From Bacteroidota bacterium (GTDB taxonomy: Bacteria; Bacteroidota; Bacteroidia; Chitinophagales; Chitinophagaceae), in the NCBI GenBank assembly GCA_023391015.1, contig JAEWBT010000105.1:1-10970 (forward strand): a DNA stretch of 10,970 nucleotides. The letters are read 5' to 3'. The notes under the pieces are model-generated. The model saw nothing but the letters and a program-made list of their open reading frames with translations, was not told the origin of the DNA and searched no databases. The first letter of the stretch is position 1, and each line of letters starts with the position of its first letter. The position numbers were made by a program, and so were the translations under genes. Below, in pieces: positions 5,520 to 10,970 of this stretch.

Positions 5520-5650
5520 GACAAAACAGGCGTATGGGATTATCTAAAAAGGCGGGGGATGCATCGTTGGCCTCACTCCGACTTCCTCACTGATAAAAGA
5601 AGCGCAACGATTTGTAGTGGCTTATTTAAGGTGTATAAATGGAATAATGT

Positions 5651-6394
5651 CTATAACAGCAGCACCGACAACCCGTAATCGGCAAACAAAATCAGGATGC
5701 AGGTAACGATGACAGAAGTGGTGGATGCCTGCCCGATTTCCAGCGCACCGCCTTTTACGTTGTAGCCGAAATACGCCGGAATGGTAGAGATCAGAAAGGC
5801 ATAGGCAAAAGCTTTTATGAGTGCAAACCAGACGTTGAACGGCATGAATTTCTGCATCAGTCCGCGCTCAAACTGCTCGCTCGTCAGGATGCCGCTGAGC
5901 GTGCCGGCCATGTAGCCGCCACCGATGCTCACCGCCATCGAGATAACAATCAAAAGCGGAATCATAATCACCGCCGCCAGTACTTTCGGCAACACTAGAT
6001 AGGCCTTTGTGTTGATGCCCATAATTTCCAGCGCATCGATCTGCTCGCTCACCCGCATATTGCCCAATTCCGAAGCGATTTTAGAGCCGACCACACCCGC
6101 CAGCACAATGCTCACCACCGTCGGCGACAACTCCAGAATGGTAGAATCCCGAACAACTCCGGCAATCACGTGGCGTGGAATGAGCGGCGAAAGCAACTGA
6201 TAAGAGGTCTGCACCGTCAGCACCATCCCCAGAAACACCGAGATAATCAGCACAATCGGCAGGGAGCGGATGCCAATATCGTTGCACTGCGTCATGAACT
6301 CGCGCCAGTAGAGGCGGGTATTTTCAGGCCGGGTAAAACCGCCGGACAGCATCATCGAGTAGCGGCCTACGTGGGCGAAAAAATTGCGGAACAT
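5651..6394 (-). CDS. mlaE: MlaE/YrbE-family ABC transporter permease (phospholipid transport)
   Basis: This is the integral inner-membrane subunit of an Mla-type ABC transporter that moves phospholipids between the inner membrane and the outer membrane or periplasm, working with an MlaF ATPase and an MlaD (MCE-domain) protein. The 247-residue length is typical. The N terminus is cytoplasmic with a short helix (GRYSMMLSGGF). Hydrophobic segments follow at about 42-65, 88-108, 132-160 and 190-210, with the last at 224-247. The family signature GSKIASELGNMRVSEQIDALEIMGI (103-127) is intact, as are PAYFGY (206-211) and GQASTTSVI (221-229). ATG 6394 is the start. Neither mlaF nor mlaD lies next to it here; the downstream gap is non-coding. 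Array F sits nine bases upstream of the start. Confidence 0.93.
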   Translation of the reverse strand: MFRNFFAHVGRYSMMLSGGFTRPENTRLYWREFMTQCNDIGIRSLPIVLIISVFLGMVLTVQTSYQLLSPLIPRHVIAGVVRDSTILELSPTVVSIVLAGVVGSKIASELGNMRVSEQIDALEIMGINTKAYLVLPKVLAAVIMIPLLIVISMAVSIGGGYMAGTLSGILTSEQFERGLMQKFMPFNVWFALIKAFAYAFLISTIPAYFGYNVKGGALEIGQASTTSVIVTCILILFADYGLSVLLL

Positions 6395-6403
6395 GGGGTT
6401 ATT

Positions 6404-6471
6404 GTTGGAGCTCGCTGGGCGTTGGAGTTACACGTTGGAGGCGTCGCCGTTGAAGCCCTTCGGACGCTGGA
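6404..6471 (+). repeat. Micro-hairpin array F (upstream of mlaE; TCCAAC on the mlaE strand)
   Basis: On the + strand GTTGGA lies at 6404, 6421 and 6434, then GTTGAA at 6449 and GCTGGA at 6466. Spacers: GCTC-GCT-GGGC (one G-T pair), GT-TAC-AC, GGC-GTC-GCC (perfect) and GCCCTTCGGAC (one mismatch). Relative to mlaE, which reads on -, the array is in TCCAAC orientation and ends nine bases before the start codon, as in arrays C and E. Confidence 0.85.
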
Positions 6472-6554
6472 TAGTATTCAAACCGAAACCTGATATTTTT
6501 GGAGTCTTTGGATTTGATTTACCCTTAGAATCCGGCTGCAAGATGCTGTAAAAA

Positions 6555-6582
6555 GTAGAGACAAGGCATGCCTTGTCTCTAC
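6555..6582. repeat. Perfect 28-base palindrome (GTAGAGACAAGGC family)
   Basis: GTAGAGACAAGGCA is followed directly by its exact reverse complement, with the centre at GCATGC. From memory, palindromes starting GTAGAGAC and ending GTCTCTAC are dispersed repeats in Cyanobacteria, Bacteroidota and others. It sits midway between arrays F and G. Nothing else is evident in this spacer. Confidence 0.75.
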
Positions 6583-6621
6583 AGAATCCCAAACGGAAGA
6601 TTTCTTTCAGAAAATCCGGGC

Positions 6622-6669
6622 TTAACGCCGAAGGCTCCAACACAAAGTTCCAACGCCAACGGCTCCAAC
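6622..6669 (+). repeat. Micro-hairpin array G (downstream of secDF; TTGGA on the secDF strand)
   Basis: TCCAAC lies at 6636, 6649 and 6664, with a partial TTAAC at 6622. The three spacers are perfect hairpins with three-base loops: GCC-GAA-GGC, AC-AAA-GT and GCC-AAC-GGC. The array starts just past the secDF terminator and, read on the secDF strand, has GTTGGA polarity, as in arrays A, B and D after their genes. Confidence 0.88.
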
Positions 6670-6672
6670 CAA

Positions 6673-6703
6673 AAAAATCCCGCAACAACGTTGCGGGATT
6701 TTT
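6673..6703 (-). terminator. Intrinsic terminator of secDF
   Basis: A 14-bp perfect stem (6673-6686 with 6690-6703) has loop AAC and GC core TCCCGCAAC/GTTGCGGGA. Read on the - strand it ends in a run of seven T. It begins one base after the secDF stop codon, so it is well placed to end that transcript. Confidence 0.88.
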
Positions 6704-6704
6704 G

Positions 6705-9700
6705 CTAAGCTAGTTTTTTCAACTCCGCCACGCGGGCTTCGTGATCCACTTCTTTTTTCAGGCTGTCGCCTTTGTCCAGATCCACCAGAATCGGGGCGGC
6801 CACGAAGATGGAAGAATAGGTACCAATCACCACACCAATCAGCATCGCGAAGGCAAAGCCACGGGTGGTTTCGCCGCCGAACAGGAACAATACCAAGACC
6901 ACGAGGAACACGGTTACCGAAGTCATGATCGTCCGGCTCAGGGTATCGTTGATCGAGCGGTTGATAACACTTTTCTTGTCTTCGCCCGGATTTTTCCGGA
7001 AATTCTCCCGGATCCGGTCAAAAACAACGACCGTATCGTTCATCGAAAATCCAATAACGGTCAGGATCGCGGCAATAAAGTGTTGGTCAATTTCAAGCGT
7101 GAAAGGCACGACGTGACGCAGGAATGAGAATACGGCCAGCGTGATACATACGTCGTGGATCAGCGAGGCAATCGTACCGAGGGAATACTGCCATTTCCGG
7201 AAACGAACGAGGATATAAATAAAGATAGCTGCCAGCGAAAGCAAGGTAGCCTGCACCGCACCTTTTTTCAGGTCGTCGGAGATGGTAGGCAACACGGTTT
7301 GCTCATTCACCACATAATTGCGGCGGAACGCGTCCAGCGACACGTTTGCCGGGATCAGCCCTTCCTTCGTCAATCCTTCATAGAGCTTGGCAGCTACAAC
7401 GCCGGTAGCTTCCTGGGTATGTTGCTCAATGAGATACGTCGTGGTGATGTTCAGCTCGTTGTTGTTGCCGATGGTTTTCACGATCGGGCGCTCGCCGAAG
7501 TATTTATCCAGTTTTTCGCGCACCTCGGTTACGGTATACGGCTTGTCGAAACGAACGGTGTAAGAACGGCCCCCGGCAAATTCTACGCCGTAATCGAAGC
7601 CATTAATCAGGGACCCAACACCCGCCAGAACCACGATTCCAAAAATAACGTAAGCTACTTTCCGGAAACCGATAAAGTCGAAGTGGGCCTTCTTGAAAAT
7701 GCTTTCCGAAATCTTGGTAAAGTACTTCAGGTGGCGGTTCCGGTTGGTGTACATATCAGTAATCAACCGGCTCACGGTCAGACCGCCGAATACCGACAGA
7801 ATCAAGCCCAACATTTGCGTAGTGGCAAAACCGCGCACCGGACCAAGACCAAAGTAGAACAGGATCAGGGCAGTGATAAACTGGGTGATGTGACCGTCCA
7901 GTACCGGCGCATAAGAGCGGGTATAACCGCGCCGGATGGCTTCCTGGTAATTATGCCCGGCGGCCAGTTCTTCCTTGATCCGTTCAAATACAAGCACGTT
8001 GGTATCCACCGCCATCCCGATTGTGAGCACCAAACCGGCGATACCCGGCATCGTAAGCGTGGCACCAAACATGGAAAGAATGGCGATGGTGAAAAACACG
8101 TTGAGCACCAGGGCGATGTTGGCCACAATGCCGCCCGTGTTGTAATACACCAGCATCAGCACGAAGATGATAGCAAAGGCGATGATCAGCGAGTTGATAC
8201 CGGAAGAAATGTTTTCGGCACCAAGGGTTGGCCCAACCACTTGCTCCTGCACGATGCGCGCCGGAGCGGGCAGTTTACCGGTCTTCAGGATATTGGCCAG
8301 ATCCTGCGCATCTTCCAGGGTGAAAGAGCCGGAAATCGCGGTGTTACCCCCGGCAATTTCGCCGTTTACGATGGGCGAGGAATACACCTTATCATCCAGC
8401 ACCACGGCTACAAATTTGCCGACGTTGGCACCGGTCATGCGTTTCCAGATCTGCGCGCCGGAAAAATCCATGCTCATGCTCACCTGCGGCTCGCCGTTCA
8501 TACCAAAATCAGCGCGGGCATCTACCACGTGGTTGCCTTCCAGTTGTGCGCCACCACCGGGGGCTTGCTTCAGGGCATAGAGGCGCAGCGGGATATTGGA
8601 GTTATTCCGCTCGGTACGGCTTTCAGAGCCATAGACAAACTTTACGTTGGCCGGAAACTGATTGCGAATAATATCCAGCGCCAGATATTGATTCAGGAGC
8701 GCTGTGTCTTTCTTCATCACCAGGCCAACAATCGGTGTATTGCCCTGCAGGAGGTCTTCCGACAATAACCATACTTTTTGAAGCGGATTTTTTCCAGCAT
8801 CAGCAGCACTGGTATCGCCCGGTTTAGTGGTGCCGCCCACCAATGCGCTCAGTGAAGAGGTATCGCCGGTGTTCGTGGCAGCAACCGTAGCTGTATCGGT
8901 TTTTACAACCGTGTCTGCAGTAGAAGGAGTAGCTGTTTTGGCACCGCTTAGGTAAGCTGCAAGTGCTTTTTCCGCTGCTTCGTATTTAGAAAGAATCTGC
9001 TGGTTGTTATACGTCTCGTAGAACTCCAGATTGGCAGTGCTTTGCAGGTAGTTCCGCACCCGCTCGGGGTTGCGCACACCAGCCAGCTCCACGGTAATAA
9101 TGTCTTTGTTTTCATCCAGGTTGATGTTGGGCTGCGCTACGCCAAACTTATCAATCCGGGTTTGTAGCACTTTAAACGTGCGTTGCACTGCGCCTTTGGC
9201 TTCCTGACGGATCTGGGCCAGCACCTGCTCATTGGTGCTTTGCAGAGTGATTTTTTCCTGCGCCGGCTTGGTAAACAGGTAAGCGATTTTGGCTGATGGG
9301 TTAGCTTTCACAAATTCTTCCCCAAAAAGCGTTACAAAATCGGCCTGGCTGTTGGCCTTACGGGCTTCGGCTTTGGCGATTGCGGCGTTCAGGGCCGGGT
9401 CTTGCGGGTTGTTGCTCATAGAGCGCACCAGGTCGGCCAGGCTTACGTCTAATGTAACGTTCATACCGCCCTGCAGGTCGAGGCCGAGGTTCAGCTCGTT
9501 GGCTTTGGCTTGCTGGTAGGTATACTTTTTGATGCCCAGCAGGTTCACCACTTTTTCGCCTTGCAGCGAGTCGGTCAGGTGGTTGTATTGCTCGTCAATA
9601 AAGTGCTGCAACTCCAGGCCAGTGGCGTTGGGGTGCGCGGCGCGGGCTTGTCGTTCGGCCTGTGCATGGGCTTTCTTCTCTACGCCGCGCACCAAAAAGG

Positions 9701-9773
9701 TAAACGAAAGCTGATAGAGCGAAATCAAAATCAGGGCTGCGGTGAAAAACTTCACCAGTCCTTTCAACTGCAT
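6705..9773 (-). CDS. secDF: Fused protein translocase subunit SecDF
   Basis: SecDF uses the proton-motive force to pull proteins through the SecYEG channel on the periplasmic side. The 1022-residue product is a SecD-SecF fusion of the kind common in Bacteroidota. The SecD half has TM1 (8-28), the ELNLGLDLQGGMNVTLDV motif (93-110), a large periplasmic region to about 520 containing GKFVAVVLDDKVYSSPIVN (452-470), then a helix bundle (525-675) with VLTIGMAVDTNVLVFERIKEEL (582-603; Asp590 is the proposed proton-path residue) and GPVRGFA (644-650). The SecF half starts near 700 with a helix, then NGFDYGVEFAGG (724-735), a small periplasmic domain, and helices from 838 to 995 including VIGFSMNDTVVVFDRIREN (906-924). 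A Thr/Ala/Ser-rich linker lies at about 277-325. No secD/secF split or frameshift is seen. Three TTCCGGAA palindromes are read as FRK. Confidence 0.97.
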   Translation of the reverse strand: MQLKGLVKFFTAALILISLYQLSFTFLVRGVEKKAHAQAERQARAAHPNATGLELQHFIDEQYNHLTDSLQGEKVVNLLGIKKYTYQQAKANELNLGLDLQGGMNVTLDVSLADLVRSMSNNPQDPALNAAIAKAEARKANSQADFVTLFGEEFVKANPSAKIAYLFTKPAQEKITLQSTNEQVLAQIRQEAKGAVQRTFKVLQTRIDKFGVAQPNINLDENKDIITVELAGVRNPERVRNYLQSTANLEFYETYNNQQILSKYEAAEKALAAYLSGAKTATPSTADTVVKTDTATVAATNTGDTSSLSALVGGTTKPGDTSAADAGKNPLQKVWLLSEDLLQGNTPIVGLVMKKDTALLNQYLALDIIRNQFPANVKFVYGSESRTERNNSNIPLRLYALKQAPGGGAQLEGNHVVDARADFGMNGEPQVSMSMDFSGAQIWKRMTGANVGKFVAVVLDDKVYSSPIVNGEIAGGNTAISGSFTLEDAQDLANILKTGKLPAPARIVQEQVVGPTLGAENISSGINSLIIAFAIIFVLMLVYYNTGGIVANIALVLNVFFTIAILSMFGATLTMPGIAGLVLTIGMAVDTNVLVFERIKEELAAGHNYQEAIRRGYTRSYAPVLDGHITQFITALILFYFGLGPVRGFATTQMLGLILSVFGGLTVSRLITDMYTNRNRHLKYFTKISESIFKKAHFDFIGFRKVAYVIFGIVVLAGVGSLINGFDYGVEFAGGRSYTVRFDKPYTVTEVREKLDKYFGERPIVKTIGNNNELNITTTYLIEQHTQEATGVVAAKLYEGLTKEGLIPANVSLDAFRRNYVVNEQTVLPTISDDLKKGAVQATLLSLAAIFIYILVRFRKWQYSLGTIASLIHDVCITLAVFSFLRHVVPFTLEIDQHFIAAILTVIGFSMNDTVVVFDRIRENFRKNPGEDKKSVINRSINDTLSRTIMTSVTVFLVVLVLFLFGGETTRGFAFAMLIGVVIGTYSSIFVAAPILVDLDKGDSLKKEVDHEARVAELKKLA

Positions 9774-9815
9774 GTGAAAAACGGGATTCTGGGTAAAATC
9801 GTTAAAATAAGTGCG

Positions 9816-9823
9816 CGAAGATA
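9816..9823 (-). promoter_or_regulatory. Candidate -7 promoter box of secDF
   Basis: On the - strand TATCTTCG lies 42 bases before the secDF ATG and fits the same TAnnTTyG pattern as the boxes before folD and dapD, even sharing the following CGC. An AT-rich stretch precedes it. No clear TTTG at -33 distance is visible. Confidence 0.4.
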
Positions 9824-9853
9824 GTATTTATAAAAACGGTTTGAAAGGGTTGA

Positions 9854-9896
9854 GACAAAAGTCGTAAGCCGAAAGACAAAAGATTAAAGACAAACG
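9854..9896 (+). repeat. GACAAAAG direct repeats in the rlmN-secDF spacer
   Basis: GACAAAAG lies at 9854 and 9875, with GACAAACG at 9889, in a purine-rich stretch. It is the complement of the CTTTTGTC repeats at 5238-5266. The rest of the 203-base spacer holds one TTCCGGAA palindrome (9961) and no gene. Confidence 0.55.
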
Positions 9897-9976
9897 ACCA
9901 AAGAAAAGTGGGTTTCAGTGAAGTGACCGCTTACCCGTCTTCCATAGTTAGGCCCCTGTTTTCCGGAAATCCGCTC

Positions 9977-10945
9977 CTATTTTCCGGAAATTTCTACCCC
10001 TTCTTCGCCCACATTGGCCAACTGCCCACAGGCCGCATCAATGTCTTTGCCCCGGCTGCGTCGCAGGTGCACGTTCACTTTTTTGCTTTCTAAGTAGCGC
10101 ACGAAGTTGTCGGTCGTTGCTTCATCGGGCTTCTGAAAGCGCGCCATGCCAATCGGATTGTATTCAATGAGGTTGATCAGGTCTGCCGGGACGCGGCGGT
10201 AAATTTTAACCAGTTCCTCGGCATCGGCAATACTGTCGTTGAAATCTTTAAAGAGGATGTATTCAAAAGTGATTTCGCCCTTTGTTTTTTTATAGAAATA
10301 ATTCAGGGCCTCCACCAGCGCCGCAATATTGTTGGAGTCGTTGATGGGCATCACCTCGGAGCGCTTGGCATCGGTGGGCGCGTGCAGCGAAAGCGCTAGT
10401 TTGAAACGCACGCCGTCGTCGCCCAGCTGCCGGATCATCTTGGCCACGCCCGCCGTCGAAACGGTAATCCGGCGCGGACTCATGCCCAGCCCTTCCGGCG
10501 AGGTGATTTTGTCAATCGCCTTCAAAACTTCTTTGTAATTCAATAACGGCTCGCCCATACCCATAAACACAATATTGCTCAGCTTCCGGCCATAGTGTTG
10601 CAGCGATTGCTCGTTTAGCAGCGTGACTTCATCCACAATCTCGTCAAAAAGCAGATTGCGGGTGCGCGGCAGGTAGCCGGTGGCGCAAAACTTGCACGAC
10701 AGGGAGCAGCCTACCTGCGAGGAAACGCAGGCCGTCACACGGTTGTCTGTGGGAATCAGCACGCCTTCAATGTAATTCGTGTCGTGCAATACAAACCGGT
10801 TTTTCACCGTTCCGTCTTCGGAGTGTTGCGTGTGATGAACGGCCACTTTCGGAATGTAATACGCCGTGCCCAGCTTGTCGCGCAGGGCTTTCGGCAGGTT
10901 GGTCATTTCGCCAATGGCCCCGGCGTGTTTGTGTGTCTTATACAC
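9977..10945 (-). CDS. rlmN: Dual-specificity RNA methyltransferase RlmN (radical SAM), N terminus short or incomplete
   Basis: RlmN methylates C2 of A2503 in 23S rRNA and A37 in some tRNAs. The radical-SAM core is complete: CVSSQVGCSLSCKFC holds Cys73 (equivalent to E. coli Cys118) and the cluster ligands Cys80, Cys84, Cys87. NIVFMGMGEPLLN (124-136), ITVSTAGV (160-167), LALSLHAPTD (183-192), YNPIG (262-266) and the methyl-carrying Cys306 in ACGQL follow. Spacing from Cys73 to Cys306 (233) is close to that in E. coli (237). The N terminus is about 45 residues shorter than E. coli RlmN: the frame opens at GTG 10945, just after an in-frame TGA (10949-10951), and the first residues already match the end of the accessory domain (GEMTNLPKALRDKL). 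Missing N-terminal sequence may lie in another frame beyond a frameshift near 10948. The ATG for Met14 is a less likely start. Confidence 0.88.
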   Translation of the reverse strand: MYKTHKHAGAIGEMTNLPKALRDKLGTAYYIPKVAVHHTQHSEDGTVKNRFVLHDTNYIEGVLIPTDNRVTACVSSQVGCSLSCKFCATGYLPRTRNLLFDEIVDEVTLLNEQSLQHYGRKLSNIVFMGMGEPLLNYKEVLKAIDKITSPEGLGMSPRRITVSTAGVAKMIRQLGDDGVRFKLALSLHAPTDAKRSEVMPINDSNNIAALVEALNYFYKKTKGEITFEYILFKDFNDSIADAEELVKIYRRVPADLINLIEYNPIGMARFQKPDEATTDNFVRYLESKKVNVHLRRSRGKDIDAACGQLANVGEEGVEISGK

Positions 10946-10970
10946 AAATCAGAGCCCACGCGACGCGCAA

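Larger units (their letters stand above)
5114..5650. other. Convergent spacer between mscS and mlaE, no gene
   Basis: This 537-base gap holds no credible gene. It contains three TTCCGGAA palindromes (5119, 5140, 5337), a GGGCGAAT hairpin (5207-5225), CTTTTGTC direct repeats (5238-5266), a GC-rich repeat-like block (5273-5329), a small TGCC-GAAA-GGCA hairpin (5463-5474) and a perfect ATTCCGCC hairpin (5500-5519). Short frames across it have the composition of translated repeats. Unlike the other spacers, it has no TTGGA micro-hairpin array. No convincing terminator with a T-tract is visible for either converging gene. Confidence 0.7.
353..9989. repeat. Iterated palindrome TTCCGGAA, 17 scattered copies
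   Basis: Copies start at 353, 373, 770, 964, 1958, 2247, 2478, 3704, 3801, 5119, 5140, 5337, 6994, 7195, 7660, 9961 and 9982. Fourteen of the 17 extend to TTTCCGGAAA. Seven lie in genes (folD two, queE one, secDF three, rlmN one) and ten in spacers, about 0.8 versus 4 per kb. In genes the site is read as SG(K/N/I) or FRK. At equal base frequencies about 0.17 copies would be expected in this length. Confidence 0.9.

Noticed and set aside
5176..5547. Small proteins encoded in the mscS-mlaE spacer
   Set aside because: The frames run through palindromes and low-complexity repeats, overlap each other in different frames and show no start-site or domain evidence.
5563..5611. Inverted repeat ATCGTTG ... 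CAACGAT downstream of mlaE
   Set aside because: It is only 7 bp with a 35-base loop and no T-tract, and could be chance.
7155..8768. 537-codon + strand open frame opposite secDF
   Set aside because: It is an antisense shadow of the highly conserved secDF frame. The translation is His/Gln/Arg-rich with no domain-like pattern.
10945..10970. UGA read as tryptophan in the upstream rlmN frame (altered genetic code)
   Set aside because: All other genes here use TGG for Trp in conserved positions and no in-frame TGA occurs within them. A frameshift or an alternative start is simpler.

Overview
The window comes from a Bacteroidota chromosome of moderate GC content. The evidence is a fused SecD-SecF translocase gene, a tRNA promoter with the phylum-specific TTTG / TAnnTTTG boxes, no Shine-Dalgarno sequences ahead of the genes, and the general style of the proteins. 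It is a housekeeping region. I see no phage, plasmid, transposase, CRISPR or secondary-metabolite genes.

Layout, left to right. On the + strand: the 3' end of a GtrA-like membrane protein (1-261), folD (500-1375), queE (1644-2240), dapD (2602-3408) and an MscS-family channel (3938-5113). A tRNA-Val(UAC) gene on the - strand (2350-2424) sits between queE and dapD and shares a perfect bidirectional terminator with queE. On the - strand, converging on the first block: a lone MlaE-type ABC permease (5651-6394), secDF (6705-9773) and rlmN (9977-10945, apparently short at its N terminus). The genes serve unrelated functions (one-carbon metabolism, queuosine precursor synthesis, lysine/peptidoglycan precursor synthesis, osmotic protection, lipid transport, protein export, RNA methylation). 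Most are separated by long spacers, so the region looks like single-gene units rather than one operon.

The unusual content is in the spacers. Seven of them hold tandem arrays of tiny hairpins. Each unit is a short stem (2-7 bp) around a three-base loop, and units are separated by a fixed hexamer, (A/G)TTGGA or its complement TCCAA(T/C). Stem sequences differ from unit to unit but complementarity is kept. The arrays abut gene ends with a consistent polarity: TTGGA is on the coding strand just after stop codons, and TCCAA is on the coding strand just before start codons. Three spacers (folD-queE, dapD-mscS, mlaE-secDF) are therefore bracketed by converging arrays.

A second genome-scale signal is the palindrome TTCCGGAA. 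By hand count it occurs 17 times in 11 kb (about 0.17 expected for random sequence), usually as TTTCCGGAAA, in both genes and spacers. The spacers also carry single copies of several other palindromes that look like dispersed miniature repeats.
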